Origin: Latrodectus hesperus
Lineage: Eukaryota > Arthropoda > Arachnida > Araneae > Theridiidae
NCBI GenBank assembly: GCA_037975125.1
Contig: CM075853.1
Coordinates: 88,300,859 to 88,364,858, forward strand
DNA: 64,000 nt
Direction: 5' to 3'
Part shown: positions 24,011-36,552 of the stretch, in pieces
Position numbering within the stretch: the stretch's first letter is position 1
Layout of the letters: each line of letters opens with the position of its first letter
Program-made: the position numbers and the translations under genes
The notes under the pieces: generated by a model
Told to the model about the DNA's origin: nothing
The model's database searches: none
Seen by the model: only the letters and a program-made list of their open reading frames with translations

Positions 24011-24979
24011 CTGAAAAGGAAAACAATAGCACGGTGTTAAATTAGAACAACATAATAATTACAAATAATATTCAATAAAATACTTCATTGCAATGAATCA
24101 ATGTTTTAACTATACCTTCAATTTAAATCTAGATATAAAGTTACAGAATGCAGCATAAATTTACTAGATTCTAAATACACTGGTCTCTAAAAGTTACGAA
24201 ACATTCGTTTCTGTAAACTAAACTTGCAAATAAATGAATGCAGAAACACCATGTTTTCATGATATGTACAAAAACAAGTATGCACTGATTGCATCATAAA
24301 AGTTTACATAACAAAAATGCATGAATGATTTGCAACAAAAAACGCAATTTCGCTGGAAAAGTTTATTTTTGGAAGAAAATAATTTCAGTTAAAAAAATGT
24401 TGTTCCTTTAATTTTTAAGGCAATCAAGATACAGACTCCAATATAAATTGTCTAAATATTAAATAAGATGTAATTAAGTTATAGATTTTAATATATATTG
24501 ACTTAGTCCAAGACATAATGAAAAAATAATGAGTTATTAATAAAAGCATTCATTAAATTTATTCACAAAAGAATTCATAAAATTTATCGATAATAAGTAA
24601 AATGGTGTTTAACAACATTAGATCAAGAGTCATTTTTGCACCATTCATTTTAAAAATAATTCTCAAACAATAGTAAACAATTTTATACACAGAATACCAT
24701 ATGGCGGCTGATTTGAAATGTTTGTAATTCAACTTCAATGGATACATGAAGAAAATTTACATAAAAATGGAAATACAAACATCATGAAGATCTCTTCGTC
24801 GATTATTTCTATACTTCCACCATTATGAAACCGGTCCCCTACTTGTTTAGGGCGTCGTTCAGAAGGTTAGAATCAGTTTGAATGCCAAAGATCCAACCTG
24901 TTCATTAAATGCGGCATTTAAAATAGGTCGCAATATCCTTCAATTGAAACGATGCATCTAAGTCAGGTATTAGGAGTCT

Positions 24980-25200
24980 TGCTATAAACTTGCTGATTCG
25001 CTCCTCGCAGCTTCCATCTCACTGGTAGGCAGGCAGCAAACTTGTCACCGTCTCCCGGACACCAGCTGTCCACAAGCCATCCACGAAATGACGTCACGTA
25101 CGACCAAATGGAGGCGGAGCTATCCACCAAACGGAATATTCAGCATGTTTCATTTTTTTCCTCCACAACCGAGCGACAAGTGTATGTTTACATGATCAGC
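24980..25200 (-). promoter_or_regulatory. Possible upstream promoter of the exchanger gene
   Basis: A GC-richer island lies in AT-rich DNA about 2 kb upstream of the exchanger start. It contains a full palindromic CRE (TGACGTCA, 25089-25096), GGCGGAGC at about 25112 and several CAGCTG/CACC motifs. Position and composition are the only evidence. No start site can be proven from the sequence. Confidence 0.25.
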
Positions 25201-26150
25201 GCTGTTTGTATAAGAACATGAAATTCAAATTTTCTGTAGAAATTGAAGAATTTATTATTGAATATTTTAAAAGTAAGTTAAATTTAATTAGTCATATGTT
25301 TTAGAATTTTATTTTTTGTTTTATAATATATATTTATTTATTTGATTATACATATTTCAATTGATAACAGGTACTTGTGGGACCTATGTGATGATAATCA
25401 TTTTAATAAAAATAAAAAAAAAAATCAACGATATAAAGGTCTCAATTGAATAATTAGTAATAATTTCAAAAAACAATTCTCTGATAAATTTTCACAAGAT
25501 TTTAATAAAAACTATTTTTATTTTATTTAAATCTTCCTCATTAAAATTGCTTTTTAAAATTATAAAAATATTTTGAATATTTTTAGTTTTAAATAAAAAT
25601 TAACTAAATAAAGCGTTTTTAATTTAAACTGCTATTAAAAAACTGCAGAAACTTTAATTAGAGTACTATTGTTAAATTCATTATTACTTTTATGAATGCA
25701 TTAAATACATAAACTTTAATATGATAAATAAATTTATTTGCATTTTTTATTTAAATATCATGAAACAGATTCTGAAATTAAATGTAATTATTTATTAAAT
25801 TAGGATTTTTAATATAATACAAATGCATAAGTATTAGTAGCAAAAAAAATTATTATAAAATGATTTCACAATTTAGTTTATTATTCATAGTTTAAGAATG
25901 CATTTCAAAGAAATATTGTTAATTTTATTTTAAATAAGTTGCATCGGCAATTGAAATAAGCTTTATGTTATTTAAATTTTGTTCCCTTTTTTTCCTCTTT
26001 CAAACATATTTCAGCAATAAAATTTGCTGTTGATATTAAAATCACAGCATCACATGCAATATTTCTTGGCGTTTTGGCCATGATTATTTTTTTCGAACAT
26101 GAAAATATTAATAAATACGCAATACAATAATAATGAAAGTTAAACTGTAA
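25201..26150. other. AT-rich non-coding stretch
   Basis: I see nothing recognisable in this stretch. Confidence 0.5.
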
Positions 26151-26159
26151 ATAAACTTT

Positions 26160-26830
26160 CATTGGTCAATATTTGGAGTGACGTCATTAATGATGTGATT
26201 GTTTCGTGTTTGGCTGGTATATCAGAGACCAAGGATCCACAAAACAGACACCATCCACAAGCAACGCGGTGTACAGGTTTGCTGCATGCCGTAGAGCCCA
26301 ACTCTAGGTTAGGTAAAAAGAAGTATAATATCTGCTGTTGTCGCTTATCCCTTCTATGCACACACACACTTTCACCAGATTTTCGCCAGCATCTTTTACA
26401 CAGAAGCAACGGGGGCTCAGAAGGATATTCCAAGGCTCACTCATAAATTATTTACATAATAGCGCAAATGTTATTACTGAAAATAGATTTTTAACAACAT
26501 TTTTGTTCCCTCTCTGAACCAAGTAAATATTTTGAAACAATTATGAGCACACTGCATGACAGTGAAAATGAGAAACCCATAATTGGAAAAGTAAGTAAAT
26601 TGTAGGACAGATGCAGTGTAGCGAGTGATCCAAATTGAGAGGGCAGATAAAGCAATATCTGCTGTTGTCGCTTATCATCTCCTGGTTGACAGCGACATCA
26701 AAACAGGCTCATGAGCCCGAATGCCCTCCAACAATGGAGCACAGCCTCAACTTACGACAAAAGGGCTTAAAATGGAGCTTCATGAGGTTATGAACCTAGA
26801 GGCACCAACATCTGCGATAACTGCAAGAAT
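26160..26830. repeat. GC-richer non-coding block with a 23-bp direct repeat
   Basis: AATATCTGCTGTTGTCGCTT plus ATC occurs at 26327-26349 and again at 26654-26676, 327 bp apart. A TGACGTCA palindrome lies near 26179. Open frames on both strands (for example 26140-26446) show no recognised domain. The block may be regulatory or part of an unknown repeat. Confidence 0.4.
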
Positions 26831-28160
26831 TGCATTTCAACCATTACAAACTCCTTGTAAATCTCTTTCTTTATTCTAAACGAAATCTGAGAATGGCCTG
26901 ATTCCGAAGATCGAGTCACTTCCAGCAGACATTTAAACACATGCAATCACACATCATGTCAGAGAATTTTAACGCACCAGCAATTGGGATGCTTATAATT
27001 GTGTGGTGTATAATTATGAGGTAATATTATATTAAGGTGTTATCAAATAATTGTTAATATAAGCATTATGTTTTATGGAACCATCCGAATATATTTCCTG
27101 CAGTACTGTTAGTTAGTTTTTAACATTATTTAAAAAGATCGCAAAGAAATCAGATTTTGTTTAGAATTACACTCATAATAAATATACGATGATATATAAT
27201 TTATATATAAATCAATAGCAATATTCTCCTCATGACATTTACGTTCTAATTTTTCTACTGGCTGTCAAATCACATCGTATGACTACGAAAAATGTGTGAT
27301 GAATTCATCGAAAAATAAATCAACTCTGTACACAATTAAAAAAAATTCCTATTAATTTTCATTTGATTGCCAAATATGCGGACATTAAACTCTTTTGGAT
27401 GAATTATTATCTGGGTGGTATAGAGAAGACGATCAAAAAGCTCACGAACTTGCTGAACAAGGATAGATTACAGTTTAAACCACAAACTTGGACAACAAAA
27501 TATATTATAAAAGGAAAGTTTATATACTTTCTGAAGCATTCGTAATGAATCTTGATTTCAACAGAATATAGTCCCTTCCTGTAATTTCAAAATAGTTTAA
27601 CTGTTCCTTCTAGTACTTAGTGATTACAAATATCAAAAGAATTCAAGTAGTATATTTAACATATTTTATCTATTGTCTGATTCACGTACAGTTTATTTCG
27701 TATTGGTAATGCTTACGTTTATATTGTTTAGAATAGTGAACTAAACTGAAGACCGAATTTGTGTTCCTATTGTTTGTTCCGAAATTAACATGCTATTATC
27801 ACTTATTATTGATGCATATCAATTAATCTGTTACATAATAAAACTTTAATATACCAATTTATAAATACCTAAAAGATATTATTAAAGGGATTTTAAGAGC
27901 CATTTTATAATCTCCAATATTTAAATAAAAAATATTTCATATAATCATATAGAAAATGTAAAAGACACGTTTTTCTATACATTTTGACAAGTATAATACA
28001 GTAAAAATCATCATAAAATTAGGAATTTGCATTTTCTTCACTAACTTTTCTGCCTAAAACGAGCAATCCTTCTAAAAGACTGGAATTTATTCTCTTCTCT
28101 ATTTAATTTACCACTTCAGCGATTTGTTGTTGCACTTGTTGTAGTTTCATTTGCATCTAT
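26831..28160. other. AT-rich non-coding stretch
   Basis: No recognised feature. Confidence 0.45.
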
Positions 28161-28600
28161 CAAAATAATGAATTTCTCTTTCAAGGATTGGTTGAGTTTT
28201 AAGAAAATGCCTTTGAATAGAATCCTGATGTTTTTTAAAAGTGTAAAGGTATTTTATGAAGTTGTGTGTGTGTTTTATTCAGAAGTACGCTCACACACTA
28301 CGCAAATCCAGCGATACGATTCGTGTTGCAAGTTAAAGCAGAATGATCAGTCGCTGTTGCAAAATCGTATGGTCTTCGTGAATGGTCGGTCCGCTCGATT
28401 TTTGGGCTGTGGAAGTATTTGCGTGCACGTTCTTCCCCTTCAACAGCGGCTGCACACATTTCCGTTGAGTTGCATGTGATTCATTTCAGTGCGTCATGTA
28501 CTACTGTAGTAAGTACTGTGAGTCACTTGAGCAATGTCGTAAAGTAATGAAAAAGTAACGAAGTTATAATGAAGTAGTAATGAAGAAGTGATAACAAGCA
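28161..28600. other. Moderately GC-rich non-coding block
   Basis: The region around 28260-28500 stands out in composition. It is followed by imperfect short repeats of the AAGTAATGAAG type (28535-28590). No protein was recognised in any frame. Confidence 0.3.
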
Positions 28601-29139
28601 TTTAACTGTCATGCTAAATGCTTGTCATTGCAAAAATAAATGAACTGACACGTGTTCATAGAGTTTCAGGTCATCATGCACTCTTTAGGTAAGTTTTCTC
28701 ACAGTGCGAATTCATCAATTGTAATATCCACTTGCCGAAATGTCTGAGATCAAACCGCTGTCGGAGCACCCAATAGTAACGCGATTCTAAGTTCATACAA
28801 TAATTTACAAGCTCATTACTATAATTTACAAGATCTGACAACTGATTACATTTTTAAAATAAACTATTAAGATAAAACGGAAACTCAAATTGCTTATCAA
28901 TATATAACTACTTTATAACGTTTTTAATATTATTACCAAGCTTGATTAATTCTAACTTAATTCATTTATTACGAATGGGTAATAGAGTTTTTTTTATATT
29001 ATAAGGTTATAGTATATATTTTGCTCACATTTAAATTCGTTAAACGATGGGAAAGTAACCAGAAATAATTAAAGTGCAAATTGAGAGCATTGATTGCTTT
29101 GAAATATGAATTATTTGACAATAACACATGTACTTTCGT

Positions 29140-29418
29140 CTACTTTAATTTTTCTCTTATGGCTCTTATATTAAATATGTCCTTAGGATCCGAGAAGGCA
29201 GTGGACATTCTTGAAACTGTTGAAAGATGCCCAAATCCCATCTTATGTGCTTGATCAAGAATTCTGCACAGCTCATTGACAAGCGCAGAAGCGGAAATCC
29301 GGAACATGTCGCCCCTTGTTAAAGGCAGGGATGGAGTTGAGAAGCGGCAGGTCATAAATCGCCAGCGCCACTCCCTGTGGTGATGGAAAAGTGCACCAGA
29401 TGAGAGTTCCCCAAGCAT
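29140..29418 (-). CDS. Unrecognised open frame, possible coding remnant
   Basis: This is a 92-residue frame with GC content above its surroundings. It reads HHREWRWRFMTCRFSTPSLP, later LVNELCRILDQAHKMGFGHL, and ends IRAIREKLK then a stop. The composition looks protein-like (balanced, no low complexity), but I cannot assign a family. It could be an exon fragment or a decayed element. Confidence 0.22.
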   Translation of the reverse strand: MLGELSSGALFHHHREWRWRFMTCRFSTPSLPLTRGDMFRISASALVNELCRILDQAHKMGFGHLSTVSRMSTAFSDPKDIFNIRAIREKLK

Positions 29419-29419
29419 T

Positions 29420-30870
29420 GAAGAAATTGTAAATCTTCACCAATATCATTGTGACAACAACGCTAGAAGTCTTTCAAGTGATGAAATAATAAATCTTGTC
29501 GATGAAATGACGAGGCATTCAGATTTATAAACGGCTATCTTGGATTATAAGTTGAAGATATGCTTAGGAAAATTTAGGATTTGAGAAAATTCAAATTTTA
29601 AAAATTCCTTACTCTGATCTAAAATTGACTCACGTCTTTGTTTATTCCCACCCATTTGGCTGATTCCAACAAGCATTGGAGGTAAAAATTAGAAACAAAA
29701 TTCCTCTGTAGACGATACTGTGTTTGCTCTTTAAATCCGCCAACTTTACAAATAAATTCATTTCACGAATTAAAATCCATAATAGTTTATTCGTATCAAT
29801 ACTTTTGTCAACATCAATATCGATCACTTTTAGAATAAGCTCCAATTAAGGATCAAGAACAATATAAACATTACATAGCTAGGTAAAATTATTTTTTCAA
29901 TGAATAGATATGTTACTGAAAACCCTTTTATGCTGAAAATTATTGGAAATATCAAGTTTAGAACTTTACTTTTGAAAAGGCTGATAATAATGTAATATAG
30001 CGAAAACTTCGTCAGCTATGAGAGAAACAGATAATAATGTAAACGCAAATACTTTTTGTAAAATAATTAAAACTCATCCATTTTTATTTACAATTATTTT
30101 TAACTTCTGCAGATGATTAAGGATAATATTACAATACTGTTTTAAAAATTGAAATACTAAATTAGAAAATATAGAAAAAATAGAGCATTAATACGAACAC
30201 ATCATATTTTGATAACTACATCGTGAAACTGTAAGTTACACAATTATGATTGTGCTATCGATTTAATGTTATTCAAATATTATTCTTTAAGCAACATTTA
30301 CAAAAAATTTCATAAATATTTTAAAAAATTACATTTTGAATTCAGTTTTTCATAAGAATAATCTCTCTAATAAAAACACATATTTCAGCATAAATAAATT
30401 CACGTCACGCATTACAACTGAAAATCCCATTTCTGAATGAGTATTGGTCAAAATGCGAGGGTCTTACCTTACTGTAAACAAAGAACTTACTCTGACGAAT
30501 GCGGCTTTCAAAATGTAAAATACAATATTATTGCATATTGTTTTCTATTTAGTTAATCAATGTACGCATAGACGTATATAATAAAAACTGTGTTAATATT
30601 TAATTAAAATATTTCAATTAAGTGTTAAAATTCTCCTATTAGTATAAATTGGCAACACATGAATTTGAAATAAAAAGTTAGAACTTACTAATCTAATGAA
30701 CTAATTGTTGCGTTTACTTTATAAACATCATTCTCAGAAATTCTGCAAGAATGTTTCGCATTGATCTAATTATATATAAAGCAAGAATGAAATTTGTTCG
30801 TCAAACTGGAAAAAAAATCTTAATGAAAACTGTTTTGAAAGAAGAGATTCCAGTATTTGCCTCCGAAAAA
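29420..30870. other. AT-rich non-coding stretch
   Basis: No recognised feature. Confidence 0.5.
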
Positions 30871-30879
30871 GTACGCATG

Positions 30880-31230
30880 AAATATTTTTTAAGATAACAG
30901 TTACAACTATTACAAAATGCCTGCCTACTTCAGTATGTAAATGCATGTGGAAAACGTATCACTGATATTAATTGCAAGCATGGAGCATTTTATAGATAAC
31001 TGTTACGTTTATTTCATTATGCTACATATTTCTCATGTAAATTCAGATAGAAGAGAGTATCATTGATGATAATTGTACTCGCTGGAACATTTTAGGGATA
31101 AAACTTAAAAGTACTCCATTAGTCTAAAAATTCCTCATGTAAATTCAAATAGAAAATATTATCACAGCCTAGAGCTGAAATTATGGTGTGCATTTTAGAG
31201 ATAACAGTTAGAAATATCCCATTATTTTAC
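30880..31230. repeat. Decayed tandem repeat, about 100-110 bp period
   Basis: Variants of GAGCATTTTATAGATAACTGTTA recur near 30882, 30985, 31085 and 31193. Each is followed by a variant of CTCATGTAAATTCAGATAGAA and then TATCA. Confidence 0.65.
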
Positions 31231-32364
31231 CCATATTATTGAATTTGAAAATATTTATACAAAAACTATTAGAGAATAATAATTTATTTAATTATATCGT
31301 TGTGTGTGCTTGAAATTGATTAAATATTAACAGATATATACTCTGCAAATAAAAAAAATCTTGCTCAATTCAGATATTTAAATTATGATAATTTCTAGAT
31401 ATATTGGATTTTATTATCATCAATTAATTTATAAACTTTAATTAAAATCTAGGAAAACATTTTGGGAAATATTACACTTGATCTTAAATGATCCTTTGAA
31501 CTAACTTGTCAAATGATATTTTAAGAAGACATAAAACTTTTAATTAATTGGTACAAAGTTTTTTTTATTATTTGAACGTAATTGAAAATTTCGTCGGTCT
31601 GAAATTTTTATAAATAGAAGCTAAAAATATTTTTAAATTAAACACCATAGATATAACTTTTATTTATAATAAGTGATAGTTAAGTTTAATAATTGTAATA
31701 TTTTATAACTTTATTAAATAAATAACTTTTTAATTTATTAAATAATTAACTTTTTAATTAATTAAATTTTTTAAATATATCTTTTCAAGGAATTTGGAGT
31801 ACTTTTGAATTTTTTATCAAGCACTATCCGAATTGTTTGCTTAATAATTTCTTTTGTTTGCACTGAGGAATTCATTTATTAATTTACTTTTTATTTTTGA
31901 TATACATTGAATTAGTTTAATTAAATGCGGATATGTCAAAAACATAGCATTTGTTACAGAAAATATGATGCAATATTTTATTTTAAATTTCAATATAATA
32001 TTAAATCAACTTAATATTTATTTTTTTTCAGTTAAAATATAAAATGTTTAGTGTTTGCTATTATTTTTTTCTATTTAATTCAATTTGGTTAAGACTAAAC
32101 ATTAATCGATGCTTTATTTGTATTAAATTTTTCTTTATAATTATTGATTCAAAGTTGTTCAACACTTTGTTAAATGTTTCCTACAATATAAATTCAAATT
32201 ATCTACATATGCCATCTTTTTTTAATGGTTTTAAATTAATGGTTTACTGTCACACAATCACATAATTTCTAAGTGTTCAACTGGTATGAAAGTTTGACTT
32301 GTTTCTTTATATCATTTTTAGAAGACCTTTTTACTACTTCTATGGATAATTTTGCTCACAAACT
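31231..32364. other. AT-rich non-coding stretch
   Basis: I see nothing recognisable. The T-rich open frame at 32044-32265 is not convincing. Confidence 0.5.
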
Positions 32365-32955
32365 AACTTGAATCATGAATAAAGGAGTGAGAAAAAATTC
32401 AGAAAGAGTTGTTCTTAGCTTTTTAATGCATCAATTTGTAATAAATATATTTTAAAAATGAGTTCCTGGAGTCGTGAATAAAATGACAAATTCGCAATAA
32501 ATTATGTTAGCTAATTTTATATATTAATTTGCAATAACTTGTTAGAATTTTATTTATTTTGAAAAATAAGTATCTGGAATCGTTAATAAAATATCCACAA
32601 GTAGAATAGCTGTATTTGCTGTAATCTTTCTGTAACATATTTAACTAGAAAAATGGGTAACTGAATTTGTTAATAAAATATCCATCAATGAAATAGGTAA
32701 ATGTTGTTTGCCATAATTTTTCTGAAAGATATTAAACTATAGAAAAGGAGTAACTGGATTTTCTAATAAAATATTCATCAATAAAATAGATGAATGTAAT
32801 CCGCTGTAATCTCTCTGAAACTGATTAAATTATAGAAAATGAGTAGCTTAATTTTTTAATAAAACATCCATAAATAAAATAGATAAATGTAATTTCCTAT
32901 AATCTCTCTGAAACATATTAAACTAAAAAAAGGAGTAACTGGAACCGTGAATCAG
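32365..32955. repeat. Decayed tandem repeat, about 92 bp period, six or seven units
   Basis: GAGTAACTGGAATCGTGAAT, in variants, begins units near 32460, 32568, 32655, 32747, 32840 and 32933. Shared internal phrases are AATAAAATATCCATCAAT and CTGTAATCTCTCTGAAACAT. Confidence 0.8.
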
Positions 32956-33735
32956 TCTGGAGCGAAGTGGTTTGCATCAGGTGTTTCAAAACATGTTACT
33001 GTAAACGACTTCGATTTATCAGTTGGAATTGAGTATCTGCTTCAAAATTTTCTTGGTTTTCTCTATTTTTCATTTGCCGCGCGTGTTTGAAACGATAAAT
33101 TTTATTCCTTAGCATTTGTTTGGGGAAACACTCATAAATACATTTGGATGATATAAATCACTACCATTGATATCGATAATGTTGATATGTTTGTTTGGAT
33201 TTAGATTAGAACACTTCTAGTGTAAAAGCTAAATTGTTTATATTTGAAAGTTACCATTGGCGATATTTTGCATATATTGACGTTATATTGGTAAACATTA
33301 AATTGTGTGACAATTTGAAAAAAATATATTTAAAGATACAACTTCAATATTATGTGTGCTTATGCTACTTTATCGCATTATTCTGCATGAACAACTATAA
33401 ACTCGATATCATTCATTTATATGGATTTTTGAACAACTGAATTTTAAAGGTTTCTTCAACTGCATGATATAATATATGGAAATAGTGCTTAAATATTAAA
33501 TATAAATATTTTTGTTTTTCTTTTGTATATTAACTCCAATGCTGTTGCAATATATTTTGTTAAGATTTTTTGTACATACAATTATTATGTCAATATAGAT
33601 TTTGTAATAAAATATTTACTATTAGATAAAAATATCTTAATATATTCTAAAAAAAGGATTTTACAGGGAATTTTCAAAAATGGATTTCAAAGAAAGATAG
33701 TTAAATAATTTTCTTAATGCTTGTTTGTTTGAAAT
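32956..33735. other. AT-rich non-coding stretch
   Basis: No recognised gene was seen. Confidence 0.45.
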
Positions 33736-34078
33736 ACGTTTCCAGATTTCTGCCGAAGGAAACCAAAATTCAAGACTTATATAATTCAATGAGAAACAGT
33801 CTTTGAAGTACTAGTTAAAGCAAAGAAGAATTCTTTATTAACAAGACTTTTACTTTCATTATTTAGAAATGTCCTTCTACTTTTTTCACGTAGTATGGTG
33901 AGAATGAAATTAATTTTTACTTATAATAAGAAAGTTGTTTTTATTTCAGGTTCCATATATAGTTATCTGATTGTAAATAAATTTTTAAAAGTGCTGTAAT
34001 GAAATTATTTTGCACCAATTCGATGTTGTTCTTCTCTTATACGAAGAAAAACAAACCTACTGTCCTTCTACTTTTTTC

Positions 34079-34083
<5 letters not shown>
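33736..34083 (+). mobile_element. Tc3-like DNA transposon, 3' end fragment
   Basis: This matches the 3' part of the element ending near 44290. Shared stretches are AAGACTTATATAATTCAATG (KIQDLYNSMRNS in translation), TTATTAACAAGACTTTT, CATTATTTAGAA and GTAAATAAATTTTTAAAAGT. GTCCTTCTACTTTTTT occurs twice (about 33869 and 34060), as expected for long terminal repeats with two transposase sites. The 5' part is missing. Confidence 0.65.

Positions 34084-34171
<88 letters not shown>
34084..34171. repeat. (AT)n microsatellite, left of the mariner
   Basis: An alternating AT tract of 88 bp that continues after the mariner at 35451-35524. The transposon probably inserted into one array. Confidence 0.95.
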
Positions 34172-34174
<3 letters not shown>

Positions 34175-35447
34175 GAGGGTCACTCTGAAATTTTTGAGAT
34201 ACAACTAGGTTTTTAAAGTTATACTTACAAAATTTTAGGTGTGTTCAAAGTAGTCTCTTCCAGCATCAATGCACATTTGTAGACGAATTTTCCACAGATT
34301 AAATGCCTCAAGCCATTCATTTCTTCGAATAGATGAAAAAAATGCATTTATAGCCACATTAATATCTTCTTCTGAATGAAAACAACGTCCACATAAGTTC
34401 TTTTCTAGATTTAAGAATAACCAAAAGTCGCACATAGATCAGGTGAATATGGCCAATGTTCGATCACTTTAATTTGTTTTTGTTTGAGAAACTCAACTGT
34501 TAATCCGGCTGTATGTGAAGATGCATTGTCAAGGTAAAGCATTAGTCCATCAACATTCAGTTCTTGTAGAAATTCTGGAAGACATTTAGTGGTATACCAG
34601 TTTGCTGTTACTGTCTTCTGTCCTTCCAACTTGGTGGCTTTGACCAATCCCGTACTTCTGAAGAAAACGGCATGCATCACTTTTTTCAGTGCGCGTTGTT
34701 TTTTCACCATTGTCGGCGTGGGATCATCTTCAAAGACCCATACTTTGCTTTCTTGACGTGTTGGAACGTCAAAAAACGGTATGTACGTTTCATCACCTGT
34801 TACAATTTTAGAAATGATGCGATGGCCACCATCATTCAGCATATTAAGATAAGTGATAATATATAAGTGATTCTGACACGCTCCTCTTTTTGATGCTCAG
34901 TTAGATGATGGGGAACCCAACGGCAAACTACTTTTTTCATATGTAATTCTTCATGAATGATTTTGTGTATGGCTGCAGATCCAATGTTAAGTTCTTTCTG
35001 TATCATTTGATAGGTACAGCGATTATCATCCATTAACATTTTTCCTATGGCAGACACATTATCCGGGATTACTGCCGACGGCGGCCTTCCTGTGTGTTCT
35101 TCATCCTGAAGAAAATTGCGACCTCTTCTAAATTCTATAAACCATCTTACTACAGTTGCACGAGCTATATGATTCATCACCCAATACTAATTGCAACCGT
35201 TGAACGCATTCTTCTTGATTTAATCCTGCTTTGAAATCGTAGAAAATCATAGGGCGAAAGTATTCTCGCGTCAACTCCATTTTCTCTTCTGTTTAAAATT
35301 GATTCCACGCTAAACAAGTTGAAGTAAGTCAGTAAAAAATTGTCTTCTGTGTTAAAATACTTTGTATTTTAAAATTAAACCGTTATAATTTTATTTAGTA
35401 AATTCTCGTGCTTCTGCGCGTATCTCAAAAATTTCAGAGTAACCCTC

Positions 35448-35450
<3 letters not shown>
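34172..35450 (-). mobile_element. Mariner element, 1279 bp, with terminal inverted repeats
   Basis: The left end reads TACGAGGGTCACTCTGAAAT then TTTTGAGATA. The right end is its inverse with one difference, ending at 35450. The length and inverted repeats of about 30 bp are typical for mariner. TA dinucleotides flank both ends but lie in an AT array, so the target duplication cannot be separated. Confidence 0.93.
34235..35280 (-). pseudogene. Mariner transposase, frameshifted
   Basis: It starts MELTREYFRPMIFYDFKAGL at 35280. A frameshift near 35165 leads into the helix-turn-helix part (RATVVRWFIEFRRGRNF, later WVPHHLTEHQKEERV). A second break near 34860 precedes the catalytic core. The catalytic core contains VTGDETYIPF (first Asp), LYLDNASSHTA (second Asp), and YSPDL, then after another shift near 34420 CDFWLF (third Asp). 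The three Asp fit the mariner D-D-34-D arrangement. The end is RDYFEHT. The disruptions make it inactive. Confidence 0.92.

Positions 35451-35525
<75 letters not shown>
35451..35525. repeat. (AT)n microsatellite, right of the mariner
   Basis: Continuation of the array at 34084-34171. Confidence 0.95.
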
Positions 35526-35527
<2 letters not shown>

Positions 35528-35839
35528 CCAAATTCCTAATAGATTCTTAAATATATATTTAGCAAAAATATAAACACATACAATAAAAAAGAGTGTAATG
35601 TTACCGATCAAACTACGTTTCAGGAATGGTTTACTGAAATGTTTATACTTTATACTATTTTATTAATTTTATTTTCCATTTTTAATGAAACATTTTTAGA
35701 AAATATTTGCAACATTTTCTTGACAAAAGTTAGAACAATTATGTAAAATTTCGTCAGGTGCTTCAAGTAAGCTTTTATCATGACATTAGTTAATAGAAAA
35801 CTTTTATTTTATATTAGTTTTAAGAACTCATTTGTCTTC
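35526..35839. other. AT-rich non-coding stretch
   Basis: No recognised feature. Confidence 0.5.
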
Positions 35840-35847
35840 CCTTAGAT

Positions 35848-36544
35848 CATAGGTTCCCAAAGTGGTTCAGGTGTCCATAGGAGACCACATGGGGGTCCAC
35901 GTAGACCTCAAGAGAAAACAGGAGTTCACAAGTTGTAAGTGAAGGTCCACGAAATATTTTCTGTTTTTCTTAATAAAGAACAAAAATTTTGTCTTGGATT
36001 TACCTAGCAACGTAGGCAGGTAGCATCACTTACTAGGTTGGTACTCAAAAAATATTTGAGACTCAGTGCAAACACAGAATTGAATAGAACAATAGATAAC
36101 AGTACAAGAGTGTACACCACATGTCGAGACTTGAAAAGTGCCACCCGTGCGTTTGCTTGTCCGGGATGCTTGTTTAGACCTGCAAAGGAATGAAATGCGA
36201 CTTGCGCTGGGATTGCAATCTACATTAGTATAAATACGAATGCAAAGAACAAAACGTATGACTATTTTTAATTGTTGATTTAAATTTCAGAGTTCATTGT
36301 TGATTTTTTGTCAATTGTTGTGTAATAATAAATGCTTATTATTTTGTAGAACCACAAGTATTATTTTAATAAATGGAACACAAGAAAATGTGCTACTTTT
36401 TTTTCTTCTTAACCCTATTTAGGGTGATATATTTTAGGAATTTAGTTTTGTGGGAATACAATAGAAATGTAGCATCAGGGGGTCTACCGAAAACAGTAAA
36501 ACTTTGAAAGTGGTCCACGAGAAAAAAAAGTTTGGGAAACCATG
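35848..36544. mobile_element. Non-autonomous hAT element, 697 bp
   Basis: The ends are imperfect inverted repeats (CATAGGTTCCCAAAG at the left, TTTGGGAAACCATG at the right), with GGTCCAC-type motifs repeated subterminally. It is flanked by a perfect 8-bp duplication CCTTAGAT at 35840-35847 and 36545-36552. Eight-base duplications and CA..GGTTCCCAAA ends are hAT hallmarks. There is no transposase frame. Confidence 0.88.
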
Positions 36545-36552
36545 CCTTAGAT

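Noticed and set aside
32044..32265. Hydrophobic 73-residue plus-strand frame
   Set aside because: Its composition matches translated T-rich DNA, and no homology is recognised.
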